In this document: one piece after another, positions 17,734-27,900 of the stretch
Position numbering within the stretch: the first letter of the stretch is position 1
How the letters are laid out: each line of letters begins with the position of its first letter
Source of the DNA: DASPKM01 sp035628135
GTDB taxonomy: Bacteria > Bacteroidota > Bacteroidia > Chitinophagales > Chitinophagaceae
Reading direction: 5' to 3'
Assembly (NCBI GenBank): GCA_035628135.1
Contig: DASPKM010000005.1
Span: 155,053-219,052, forward strand
DNA: 64,000 bases
Notes under the pieces: model-generated
The model's input: the letters and a program-made list of their open reading frames with translations, nothing else
Told to the model about the DNA's origin: nothing
Databases searched by the model: none
Made by a program: the position numbers and the translations under genes

Positions 17734-18492
17734 CTAGATCTCGCTAATCCACTTCTTAAACGCACTACTGTTCTCCTGGCTTACTATAATCTCTTCATCC
17801 AGCATCAGCGTCAATTCCACACTGATCTTACTCCGCTCCAACGGCTTAAACCGCTTGATATAATTGGCATTTACAATGTATTTTCTGTTGGCCCGGTAAA
17901 ACATATTGGTATCCAGCTCCGCTTCCAGCTCGGCAAGGTTATTTGCCTCCGCCATGTACTTGCGGTTGTCCTTATCCACCAAAAACACCAGCTTGTGCTC
18001 AGTAAAAAAGTACACGATGTCCTCCGTGCGTATGGCCTGAAACTCCATTCCGCGCTTTACGATGATGCGCGTTTTTTTCTTCTCCTGTGTATTATTGATA
18101 TAGCTGAATAATGATGAATAGTTGCCCAAGAAATGCTGTTGCAATCCCTTGTACTTCTTCATCGCGCCCTTCAGCTTATCCTGGTCAATGGGCTTCAGTA
18201 TATAATCAATGCTGTTGTATTCAAAGGCCTCGGCCAGGTATTTGTCATACGCGGTGGTGAATATTACCGGGCAGGTAATATTGCAGCTCTTGAATATATT
18301 AAACGAGGGGCCATCGCTCAGCTGCACGTCCATAAATATCAAATCAGGACTGGGGTTGCTGTTAAGCCACTGCACGGTATCCCGCACGCAGCCAAAGGAT
18401 GCTACTACTTTCAGGTTGTCCTCAATCGCATTTAGTTCGCTCAAAAGGCACTCGTAAGCAGGTTTTTCGTCTTCAACAATTAAAACATTCAT
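17734..18492 (-). CDS. LytTR-family response regulator
   Basis: 252 residues. The receiver domain starts MNVLIVEDEKPAYECLLSEL and has the phospho-acceptor Asp at about 55 in PDLIFMDVQLSDG. The C-terminal LytTR DNA-binding domain covers about 145-250 (MEFQAIRTEDIVYFFTEHKLVFLVD; FYRANRKYIVNANYIKRF). It follows the sensor kinase gene by 2 bases, so the pair forms one two-component system. Targets are unknown; the facing block of SusC/SusD genes begins 0.7 kb beyond the kinase and is a natural candidate. Confidence 0.93.
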   Translation of the reverse strand: MNVLIVEDEKPAYECLLSELNAIEDNLKVVASFGCVRDTVQWLNSNPSPDLIFMDVQLSDGPSFNIFKSCNITCPVIFTTAYDKYLAEAFEYNSIDYILKPIDQDKLKGAMKKYKGLQQHFLGNYSSLFSYINNTQEKKKTRIIVKRGMEFQAIRTEDIVYFFTEHKLVFLVDKDNRKYMAEANNLAELEAELDTNMFYRANRKYIVNANYIKRFKPLERSKISVELTLMLDEEIIVSQENSSAFKKWISEI

Positions 18493-18494
18493 GG

Positions 18495-19625
18495 CTAAAA
18501 TTTTAGTATAGGTAATTTCACAGTGAAAAAACGGTGATTGTTTTCAATTACTATGCTTCTCCTCGTAATCAGCCTGTACCGGTTATCCAGGTTGTTCAGT
18601 CCAATCTTGTTGCTGGGCGTTGATTGTTGCTTCGGCTTTACCGGGTTGCGCACCACCACGTAATGACTGTTCACGGTTACCTTAATGTCCAGCGGGTGCA
18701 TCTCGTTAAACTCATTGTGCTTAATAGCATTCTCCACCAGCGTTTGCAGGCTTATCGGCGGTATCAAAAAATCATCAGTGCTGGTATCATTTATTTCTAT
18801 GATCATGTTCACCGCTTCGGAAAAGCGGATCTTCAATAGATAAAAATAATTGCTGATAAACTCCAGCTCTTCTTTCAGCAACACCAGGTCTTTTTCCTTA
18901 TTGCCTAAGATATAACGGTACACCTTGGCCAGCGTATCGTTAAACAAACGTGCGCTTTGCGGCTCGCGGGTTATCAGGTAGCTCAGCGTGTTAAGGCTGT
19001 TGAATATAAAATGGGGATCGATCTGCGTTTTCAATGCCTCCAGCTCCGCTTCTACCTTGGCCGTTTCCATTTTTTTTGCACGCCGCCGGTTGTACTCCAT
19101 CTCCTTTCTCAATAATATTATCTCGAAAAGATTGTTCACAAAGAGGACGGTAATGATCACGAACAGGCTGGCCAGCAAAATGCTGGTGCTGTTCAACCGG
19201 CTTTCACGACTAAGCCAATGCCATCCATACAGCGCCCCCAGCGATACAATGCCAGAAAACAACACGTTTACCAGAAAGTATGTTACTACCACCCGCAGGT
19301 AGGTTTCATATACCTCCACGTTGTTCTTGCGCAAATACTGCATCAGCCGCACATTACCGTTCCAGATAACAAACCCGGTAGCCGTAAAAAACACGTAGCT
19401 CAGTACAAGCTCCCAGGGTTCATATAAATTATTGGTGATTAACCCGGCCACGTTGGGTATGCTTACCGCAATCAGCGGTATTACCACATAGCTGTAAATT
19501 CTGCTCAGCCGCGAGCCTATGGCTGCAGAGGCCGGGTTGTAGTTCATGGCAGGTGTTTTCAGTATCGCTTTCTTTGTGACCAGAAAGTTTTTCTCCGGGT
19601 TAAGGATCACTTTTGTCGTGTTCAT
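18495..19625 (-). CDS. LytS-type sensor histidine kinase
   Basis: 376 residues. Four hydrophobic segments (about 43-66, 72-92, 108-132 and 147-170) are followed by a coiled linker and a His_kinase (PF06580-type) domain. The phospho-acceptor motif is intact: LKTQIDPHFIFNSLN, His205. The ATP-binding motifs are LVENAIKHNEF and a G-box IGLNNLDNRYRLI. It would sit in the inner membrane and pass phosphate to the LytTR regulator encoded 2 bases downstream. The signal is unknown. Compare the degenerate relative at 35828-36940. Confidence 0.93.
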   Translation of the reverse strand: MNTTKVILNPEKNFLVTKKAILKTPAMNYNPASAAIGSRLSRIYSYVVIPLIAVSIPNVAGLITNNLYEPWELVLSYVFFTATGFVIWNGNVRLMQYLRKNNVEVYETYLRVVVTYFLVNVLFSGIVSLGALYGWHWLSRESRLNSTSILLASLFVIITVLFVNNLFEIILLRKEMEYNRRRAKKMETAKVEAELEALKTQIDPHFIFNSLNTLSYLITREPQSARLFNDTLAKVYRYILGNKEKDLVLLKEELEFISNYFYLLKIRFSEAVNMIIEINDTSTDDFLIPPISLQTLVENAIKHNEFNEMHPLDIKVTVNSHYVVVRNPVKPKQQSTPSNKIGLNNLDNRYRLITRRSIVIENNHRFFTVKLPILKF

Positions 19626-20039
19626 ACCTCATCAACAGTCAATCTGCATCAAATGTATCGGTTCAATAATTCTAAAACGCATACTTCACATCAGGTATTA
19701 ACCATTCATATATTTTATACAAATTCTTAACACAGGCATAAAATATAAACACGCGCATTAAACGATGAACCGGCAAAATCTAATCCCTAGCAATGAAATT
19801 GCTGTCCTGTATTTGTCACCTGTATGTAACGCTGAGCAAACAGCAATTTTTGACAACCGTTCAAAACACTTTATTGAAAAAAATTGTAATAGGTTATTGG
19901 TATAGCAAGCGGCATTTCTCATCAGACAACACATCTATTCTTAACGCTGCAACTTCAGTTCAACATTCCGCCATTTCAGCCTCAAAAATTCCCAGTTAAG
20001 CACAGCTTAGCAAAATTTTGCGCCAGCATAAAAGATATT

Positions 20040-20150
20040 TACGCAAAGAGCCTTGCCGGCATGCCGGGAATAGCTCTCATAAGTGCGATAGTTTTAGTAA
20101 GCCTTCCCGTTTCCGGGAGGGCTTTTGTTTATTCAGTCGCACTTAATACT
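20040..20150 (+). ncRNA. Candidate structured leader RNA or small RNA before the first susC
   Basis: The 705-base gap between the kinase gene and susC contains a folded block. AGAGC (20047-20051) pairs with GCTCT (20073-20077) around the perfect palindrome CCGGCATGCCGG (20056-20067). Then AAGTGCGA (20081-20088) pairs with TCGCACTT (20137-20144), enclosing a 10-base-pair hairpin (20100-20123) followed by TTTTGTTT. This looks like a short RNA with an intrinsic terminator, or a leader attenuator of the Sus operon. No known RNA family recognised. Confidence 0.4.
20100..20130 (+). terminator. Intrinsic terminator or attenuator hairpin
   Basis: AGCCTTCCCG and CGGGAGGGCT form ten pairs (one G-U) around a four-base loop and are followed by TTTTGTTT. 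No protein gene ends upstream on this strand, so it must end a small RNA or act as an attenuator. Confidence 0.5.
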
Positions 20151-20330
20151 GCTTAAGACACCATAACTATGGTCAAACTCATTTCGGCGTTGCAACATCG
20201 GGGCAGGAATATCGTGTTTGAAGCTGCATTTTTCCTGCTTAAGTATTTAAGCAAACAGGTCTAATCAGCGTAACATCTACTTTTCTTGTCTTTTGTGTTC
20301 AATTTTTTCCCAATTAAACAAAGTATACAA

Positions 20331-23330
20331 ATGAGAAAGTTACTGCTGTTAACATTGGTTTTGGTAATGGTAGTGCAAGCGTTCGCGCAACAAACACGCA
20401 CCATCTCCGGAACGGTTACTGATCAACGCACCGGCGCGCCCCTGCCCGGCGTTTCCATTACTCCCAAGGGAGCCCGCCAGGGAACCCAATCAAAGGAAGA
20501 TGGAACATTCTCTATTACCGTGCCTTCAACCGCCCGCACACTGGTTTTTTCATATGTGGGTTACGGCACAGAAGAAGTCAACATCGGCACATCCAACACC
20601 ATTAATATAAACCTTGGTGGTGCTGGTGCTAAAAACCTCGACGAAGTGGTGGTGGTTGCATACGGTACCCAATCCGAACGCAAGATCACCGGCTCTGTTG
20701 CCAAAGTAGGCGCCGCCGAACTGGAAAGCAGGCCCTTTGCATCTGTCGATGCGATGTTGCAAGGCAAAGTTCCCGGCTTGCAATCTGTTTCTCCCACCGG
20801 TCAGCCTGGCGGTATTCAACAGGTGCGCATCCGCGGTATCGGTTCCATTACTGCCGGCGCCGCTCCACTCTACGTTGTAGATGGAGTGCCCATTAACACC
20901 GGCGATTTTTCACGCCTTAATAATACTTCAAACGCACTCGCTGGCATCAACCCCAACGATATCGAAAGCGTTACTGTGTTAAAAGACGCTGCTTCTGCTT
21001 CCATCTATGGCGCAAGGGCAGCCAACGGCGTTATCCTCATCACCACTAAAAAAGGCCGTGCAGGAAAAAGCAAGGTAAAACTAGATGCCGACTTCGGTTT
21101 CGGCAACCTGGCTTATCTCAACGACCTGTCTAAGCCGCTCACAAGAGATGAGTATTTCGAGCTTACAAGAGAAGGCTTGATAAATGCAGGACACCCTCAA
21201 AATGTAATAGACAACACCCTAAACACCCTGGGCATTAATAATACTGCCAACGAAGATTGGGTTGAGCTCGTTACACGCCAGGGTAATACCAAAAATATCA
21301 GCACCTCCGTTTCAGGCGGCGATGCTAAAACAACTTTCTATGCTTCCGCAGGATACTTCAAGCAGGAGGCTGTGGTAATTACTTCTGACTTTACGCGCTA
21401 TTCAAGTAGCCTGAACCTGCGCCACAGGGCTTCTGAGAAGTTTACGCTTGGCGTTAACCTCACGGGCTCATATGTACATCAGAACGCACCTGCGCAAAGT
21501 AGCGCCTTCCGTAACCCTGTAGCTGAGGCATTCTGGCTAAGGCCTTCGCAAAATGCGCGCAATGCCGATGGTTCGCTCAACCTGAGTACTACCACCTTTA
21601 ACCAATTGTACAACCCACTGGCCATTGCGGAGCTGGACAGGACCCAAGCCGACATCGTGAAGGTGCTGGGTAACTTCAGCGGTGAATACGAGATCATCAA
21701 AAACCTCAAGTTCACCTCGCGCCTTGGTATCGATTATGCGAATCTTGAAGAAGAGCAATATTATAACCCCTTCCATGGCGATGCGCGTACAGTGAACGGC
21801 CGGGTATGGAACTTCAGCACCAGGATCTCCAACTGGGTTTGGTCGAACCTGTTGAACTATCGCCGCGATTTCATGGCCGACAAAGACCTGTCTATGGACC
21901 TCACTGTTGGTTATGAGGCTCAGAAATCAAAGCAACGCAACGTATCTGCACGTGGCGAAGGTGTACCGACCACTACATTGATCGATTTGCCCGTGCCCAG
22001 TTCACCCAGCCAGGCAGCCGGTGCACGTACCGATTTTTCGTTCGTGTCCATGCTGTCTAACCTGCAGTTAACTTTCCGTTCCAAATACAACCTGTCCGGT
22101 AGCATCCGTCGCGATGGTTCTTCGCGCTTCGGAAGCAACAATAAATACGGTACCTTCTGGAGCGTAGGCGCAGCCTGGAACATCGACCAGGAGCCTTTCC
22201 TGGCCAACAGCCGCTTCATCAACTCCCTTAAGCTCCGCGGTTCTTATGGTGTAAATGGTAATGCCGAAATCGGTAACTATACCTGGAAGGGAAGCTACGC
22301 TTTCGCTTCTAACTACAACCAGCAACCCGGAAGCGCCCCCAATACTGTAGACAACCCCGAACTTACATGGGAAGTAAACAAACCCTTTAACGTAGGTATC
22401 GACGCTACTGTTTGGGATGGCCGCTTAACAGTAAACGCAGATTATTATATCCGCAAAACCACTGACCTCATCCTGGCCGATCCGCTGTCGCCCACATCTG
22501 GCTTCAACAGCGTACAAGCCAACGTTGGTTCAATGGAAAACAAGGGTGTTGAACTTGCATTTACTATAATCCCTGTAAGGACCAAAGACTTTACCTGGGA
22601 CGTTTCTTTCAACATCGCTTTAAACAAAAACAAGGTAACCAGCCTGCGCAACAATGCAGACATTCTTGCCTTGCCCGCTATCCGCAGGGTGGGAGAAGAC
22701 TTCCAGTCTATCTACACCAGGCTGTGGGCAGGCGTTAATCCTGACACCGGCGCTCCCCTGTGGTATACCGATGCTACTAAAACGCAAACCACTACTTTGT
22801 TCAGCAATGCACAGCGCGTTATCATAGGCAGCGCCTCTCCCAAAGGGTTCGGCAGCTTCTCCACCGCGCTTAGCTATAAAGGATTTGTACTGGACGCCCA
22901 GTTCAACTACCAATATGGCAACCTGGTGAACGATACGTGGGGCTTCATTTCCTGGAGCGATGGCTTCAACCCGCAATTGAACAAAAACAGGAAGCAATTG
23001 GGCCGGTGGCGCCAGAAAGGCGACATCACCAACATACCCAAGTATGTATACGGTGGGGCCAACACTTCCAACGCAGAGTCTAGCCGCTGGTATTACAAAG
23101 GCGATTTCATCAGGCTAAGAGACGTTACACTGTCTTATACCCTGCCCAAGCGCGTAGTGGATGCCATTAAAATGGACAATGCCAAGTTCTACGTGCGTGG
23201 CACCAACCTGTGGACACATGCATTTGACAAGAACATCACTTTCGATCCTGAACAACCCATTACCGGTTTAAACGACCTGCAGATCATGATCCAGAGAACA
23301 ATATCTGTTGGTGTGTCGGTAGGATTCTAA
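20331..23330 (+). CDS. SusC/RagA-family TonB-linked outer-membrane transporter (first pair)
   Basis: About 999 residues. The signal peptide MRKLLLLTLVLVMVVQAFAQ is followed by a carboxypeptidase-regulatory-like beta domain (TISGTVTDQRTGAPLPGVSI), a TonB-box-like LDEVVVVAYGTQ, a plug domain (PLYVVDGVPINTGDF; SIYGARAANGVILITTKKG) and a 22-stranded barrel ending in the hydrophobic VGVSVGF. SusC proteins import oligosaccharides or peptides across the outer membrane using TonB energy, with a SusD lipoprotein as lid. The susD gene follows 23 bases later. The ATG at 20331 gives a proper signal peptide; the one at 20286 does not. The substrate cannot be read from the sequence. Confidence 0.95.
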   Translation: MRKLLLLTLVLVMVVQAFAQQTRTISGTVTDQRTGAPLPGVSITPKGARQGTQSKEDGTFSITVPSTARTLVFSYVGYGTEEVNIGTSNTININLGGAGAKNLDEVVVVAYGTQSERKITGSVAKVGAAELESRPFASVDAMLQGKVPGLQSVSPTGQPGGIQQVRIRGIGSITAGAAPLYVVDGVPINTGDFSRLNNTSNALAGINPNDIESVTVLKDAASASIYGARAANGVILITTKKGRAGKSKVKLDADFGFGNLAYLNDLSKPLTRDEYFELTREGLINAGHPQNVIDNTLNTLGINNTANEDWVELVTRQGNTKNISTSVSGGDAKTTFYASAGYFKQEAVVITSDFTRYSSSLNLRHRASEKFTLGVNLTGSYVHQNAPAQSSAFRNPVAEAFWLRPSQNARNADGSLNLSTTTFNQLYNPLAIAELDRTQADIVKVLGNFSGEYEIIKNLKFTSRLGIDYANLEEEQYYNPFHGDARTVNGRVWNFSTRISNWVWSNLLNYRRDFMADKDLSMDLTVGYEAQKSKQRNVSARGEGVPTTTLIDLPVPSSPSQAAGARTDFSFVSMLSNLQLTFRSKYNLSGSIRRDGSSRFGSNNKYGTFWSVGAAWNIDQEPFLANSRFINSLKLRGSYGVNGNAEIGNYTWKGSYAFASNYNQQPGSAPNTVDNPELTWEVNKPFNVGIDATVWDGRLTVNADYYIRKTTDLILADPLSPTSGFNSVQANVGSMENKGVELAFTIIPVRTKDFTWDVSFNIALNKNKVTSLRNNADILALPAIRRVGEDFQSIYTRLWAGVNPDTGAPLWYTDATKTQTTTLFSNAQRVIIGSASPKGFGSFSTALSYKGFVLDAQFNYQYGNLVNDTWGFISWSDGFNPQLNKNRKQLGRWRQKGDITNIPKYVYGGANTSNAESSRWYYKGDFIRLRDVTLSYTLPKRVVDAIKMDNAKFYVRGTNLWTHAFDKNITFDPEQPITGLNDLQIMIQRTISVGVSVGF

Positions 23331-23353
23331 AACATCACACAAAAAAGAAAAAA

Positions 23354-24763
23354 ATGAAATTGATCAAATTAATAACGATGACATGCGTGGCCGCCGTGCT
23401 GCTGACATCGTGCAAAAAAGATTTTCTTAACCTCGATCCCTATGCGGAGGTGCCTACGGATGCGGCCATTACCAATGAGGCCAGCATGCAGGCCGCCGCT
23501 AACGGCATGTACGCACAATTAAGGAACGCTACCCTGTATGGCCGTACGCTTCCTTTATGGGGCGACCTGCTGGCAGACAACGTGTTTATTTCAACTACTA
23601 ACTCCAACAGGTATATACCCGAGTTGAACTATACGTTCACCAATACATATACCAATAACAACACCTGGGCCGCCGCTTACATAGCCATTCTGAGGGCCAA
23701 CAATATCATCAATGCCGATATTCCTTCAACTGCCATAACACAGCAGTTGAAAGGCGAGGCCATGACCGTTCGCGCACTGATGTATTTTAACCTGGTGAAC
23801 TACTTCGCAAAGCAGTACACCATAGATCCCAATGCCGAAGGAGTTCCCATCGTGCTTGCGTACGACCCCTTCCTGAGGCCCGCACGCGCCAAGGTAGGCG
23901 AGGTATATGCGCAAATAGACAAGGACCTGGCAGAAGCATTTGCAGCCATGACCAATACAACTAAGAACTCATCTTATATAACCAAGTATGCCGCACGTGC
24001 ATTGCAGGCAAGGGTAGCCCTGTTCAAGGGCGACTGGGCCGGGGCAAGAACTGCAGCGCTGGACGTTGTGCAAAACGGAGGTTACAGCCTGGTATCTGCG
24101 GCAAACCTGGTAAATTATTGGAAAGGCGCAGCGCCTGTTACCAATAAAGTGGAGACCATCTTTGAAGTAACCAGCGATGCCGTAAACAACAACGGTACCA
24201 ACGCGCTGTCTTACTTCTACGACCAGGCCGGCTATGGCGATGCGCTTGCTTCGGATGATTTCTATAATTCATTCTCCGCAACCGATGTGCGCAGGCAACT
24301 GTTCATATCAGGTGTAAGGGCCAGCCAGAACGTTAAGATCGTGAACAAGTATCCCAACACCAATAACGCAGCTGACAAAGACGATACTAAAGTGATCCGC
24401 TATGCAGAAGTTATCCTGACGCTGGCAGAAGCTTACTATCGCCTGAACGACGAAACCAATGCAAGGTTGTACCTGAACATGGTGGCGCAAAACCGCGATC
24501 CGTCTTTCGCAGGCTATACTTCTACCGGCGCCCAGTTGCTGGAAGATATATTGATCGAAAGAAGGAAAGAACTGGCGTTTGAAGGCATGCGTTACCTGGA
24601 TTTGCAACGCCTGAACAGGGACGTGGTAAGGGTAAACATCAACAACAACTACGTTGGTATTACACCGACCCTCATTCCTACCAGCAATTTCAGGCGCATC
24701 TTCCCCATCCCACAGGATGAGCGCGATGCAAACCCGAACATCTCACAAAATCCCGGTTACTAA
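23354..24763 (+). CDS. SusD/RagB-family lipoprotein (first pair)
   Basis: 469 residues. The lipoprotein signal ends CVAAVLLTSCKKDFLNLDP, and the acylated Cys would anchor it to the outer surface. An alpha-helical TPR-like SusD fold follows, with the family blocks ALMYFNLVNYF, ARPARAKVGEVYAQIDKDL-like text, LIERRKELAFEGMRYLDLQRLN and a C-terminal FPIPQDERDANPNISQNPGY. It covers the SusC barrel encoded 23 bases upstream and captures its ligand. A strong terminator hairpin follows. Confidence 0.95.
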   Translation: MKLIKLITMTCVAAVLLTSCKKDFLNLDPYAEVPTDAAITNEASMQAAANGMYAQLRNATLYGRTLPLWGDLLADNVFISTTNSNRYIPELNYTFTNTYTNNNTWAAAYIAILRANNIINADIPSTAITQQLKGEAMTVRALMYFNLVNYFAKQYTIDPNAEGVPIVLAYDPFLRPARAKVGEVYAQIDKDLAEAFAAMTNTTKNSSYITKYAARALQARVALFKGDWAGARTAALDVVQNGGYSLVSAANLVNYWKGAAPVTNKVETIFEVTSDAVNNNGTNALSYFYDQAGYGDALASDDFYNSFSATDVRRQLFISGVRASQNVKIVNKYPNTNNAADKDDTKVIRYAEVILTLAEAYYRLNDETNARLYLNMVAQNRDPSFAGYTSTGAQLLEDILIERRKELAFEGMRYLDLQRLNRDVVRVNINNNYVGITPTLIPTSNFRRIFPIPQDERDANPNISQNPGY

Positions 24764-24787
24764 TTTTTTACTGGATAGGTGATCAAC

Positions 24788-24818
24788 AAAAACCCCTTCA
24801 GAAATTGAAGGGGTTTTT
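24788..24818. terminator. Intrinsic terminator after the first SusC/D pair
   Basis: AAAAACCCCTTCA, loop GAAAT, TGAAGGGGTTTTT: a perfect 13-base-pair stem with T-runs on both strands. It separates the first Sus pair from the second as transcription units. Confidence 0.85.
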
Positions 24819-24942
24819 AATTTTAGATTTTATAAAATCAACCTCGGCAATTATTTCTCTTGCTTCAGTTTATTTCACTGCATCCCTTTGCGTCACATAT
24901 CTCAATTTTTCTGTCTAAACAAAATCCTAAAACTGAACGTGT

Positions 24943-27900
24943 ATGAGAAAAGTATGCCCTTTTCTAATGGCGCTGCTATTGTCAGCGCTCACCGTTTTTG
25001 CCCAAGACCGCACTGTTTCCGGTAAAGTCACGGACAGTAAAGACGGAACTCCGCTAGCCGGCGTTTCGGTTACTGTCAAAGGCAGCTCCACCGGGGTGCA
25101 AACAGACGCAAACGGTAACTTCTCCATCAGTGTTCCCGCCAATGCGCGCACACTGGTCTTCTCTTATGTAGGCTTCGGATCCGAAGAAGCATCTATCAGG
25201 AACAGCAACACTGTAGACATTGCCTTAACCTCAGACGACCGGCGTTTGCAGGAAGTAGTGGTGGTTGGTTACGGTACCCAACGCCGTAAAGCAGTTACAG
25301 CCGCCATTACCAAAGTAGATGTAACGGACATCAACAACCTGGTTACGCCCAGCTTCGACAAGCAGCTCGCCGGCCGCGCGGCAGGCGTACAGGTAACGGT
25401 GCCCAGCGGCCTTACCAACCAGGAACCGCGCATCAGGATCAGGGGCGTTAACTCAATCAGCTATGGCCGCGACCCGCTGATCGTGATCGACGGCGTGCCC
25501 GCCGTGCAGGGAAGCCTGTTGCAACAAAACCCTACATTCGGCAACATCAACGGTACGGCTAACGGTAACAGCAATACGCCGGTATCGGGAACATCCAACA
25601 ACACCGGTATATCCGCTGTAACCAATACCAATGCCCTGGCCGATATCAGTCCCAATGATATCGAGTCCATCGAAGTGTTGAAAGACGGCGCCGCAACCGC
25701 CATCTATGGTTCAAGGGCGGCAAATGGTGTAATTCTCATTACCACCAAAAGAGGCAAGCAAGGCAAGATGAACGTGAACTACAACATGTACGTAGGAACA
25801 TTCAGGCCCGCTAAAAGATACAAGCTGCTGAATGCACAGCAATTTGTTACCATCGCCAACGAAAAATATACCAATGCAGGCCAGCCCGCTCAGGCTGTGA
25901 TGAATGCGCAAAACACCGATACGGATTGGCAGGATGAGATCTTCTCTAAAAATCCGTTGGTGCACAGCCATTCGCTTAGCTTCGACGGTGCCACCGCTGC
26001 CACCAACTACTATTTTTCTTTCAACTATATGTCAACGGATGGTTTGATAAAAACCAACAGCAGCAACCGTTACAGCATCAGGACCAATTTCAGCCATAAG
26101 ATCAACAAATGGGTGAAGGTGGGCAATACACTTTCCATTTCAAGGGTAGAAGACCGCGACCAAAACAACGGCGGCAACGCATTGAGCGGGGCAATTACCG
26201 CCGCGCTGCGCGCCCTGCCTAATGTGCGCGCTTATGACACCGCCAATAAAAAGTTCAGCGGATTTAACGTAACGCCCGACGGCGCTGCGCTCGGAGCAGA
26301 TGCCAACCTGCGGCCCATCGATGATAACTACGTGAACATTGCGTACGTATTGGCGAAAAATAAATTCCGCAGCGAAAAATACCGCGTCATCGAAAATGCG
26401 TACATCGAGGTTACACCCATGGAAGACCTCACCATCAGGAGCCAGGGATCGCTGGATTATCAGACGTCTTACGACTTCCTTTCCTACGATCCGCTGCATG
26501 GCGACGGCCGCGGCTCCAATGGCCGCGTGGACAACATTCATCTTAGCCGTCACCGTTATGTTTGGCAGAACTATGCCAACTATAACAAATCGCTCGGCAG
26601 CCATAACTTCTTTCTAACCGCCGGAACGGAAGTGCAGCGCGACGTAGAAAAATATACTTTCGGCCGCGGTACAAATTTTTCCGATCCATTCTTCATCAGC
26701 GATAACCTTGTCAGCGGTTCGTACACCACCTTTACTTCGGGCGGTGGTATTTTCAGATCGGGATTTGTATCGTACTTCGGACGCGTGAATTATGATTTCG
26801 ACAGCAGGTACTTCCTGCAGCTGTCGTTCAGGCGCGATGGACAGTCGTCGCTGGCAAAGAACGTGCGCTTCGGTAACTTCCCCGGCGCTTCGATAGGATG
26901 GCGCGTGTCAGAAGAAAATTTCTGGAAGAAATCAGGCATCGGCGACGTAATAGACGAACTGAAGATAAGAGGTTCTTATGCCGTGGTTGGTAACACACTT
27001 ACCGGCTTCCCCTATCTCAGCACGTATGGCCCCGCGCCGTACGGTGGATTGAACGGTATTGCCATCGATGCGGTAGGCAACAACATCCTGCAATGGGAAA
27101 CCAATAAAAAGCTCGATGCAGGTATCGACATCAGCTTATTGAACAGGCGATTCCAGATCACCTTCGACTGGTACCAGAACCGCAACGACGACCTGGTGCT
27201 GGCAGCGCCATTGCCCAGTTCATTCGGTGTGCCCAACAACTCCATCTTCAGGAATATCGGCGACATGAAGAACTATGGCTTCGAATTTTCACTGGATGCG
27301 CGCATAATGCAACGCAAGAACTTCCTGTGGACAGCCAACTTCAACTTTACATCGGCAAAGAACAAAGTTGTGTCGCTCGTGAACAACCAGGATGTAATAT
27401 TGCCCGGTCCTAACAACGGTACTTTCAATATCCTGCGTGTAGGCCAGCCCATTAATGCACTGTATGGATTCCAGTACCAGGGTGTTAACTCCGGCAACGG
27501 CAACCCGCTATACCTGAAAGCAAATGGCACATTGGTGCAGGCTAATATCGCAGGTACTACTTACAACATAAGCAACGGTAAGAACGACCCGGCGCTTGGT
27601 GCGGTGGCTACCCTCGATGCAGGTGACCGCGTAGTGCTTGGCAATACCTTGCCCACATGGTTCGGCGGACTCTCCAACAACTTCAATTATAAAAACTGGG
27701 GACTGGAAGTATTCTTCCGCTACTCAGGTGGAAATAAGATTTATAACCTCACCCGCCAGGAAACGCTGCTGGTGCAAGGCTTCCAGAACAATGGCGTGGA
27801 AATACTAGGCCGCTGGCAAAAGCCCGGCGACGTAACCGAAGTGCCCAAAGTATGGATCGGTAAGAACAACCTCGTGAACAACCAGTCTGTAGCCATTTCC

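Noticed and set aside
19793..19999. 68-residue open frame before the first susC
   Set aside because: Low-quality composition and no family; the structured RNA block nearby is a better explanation of the interval.
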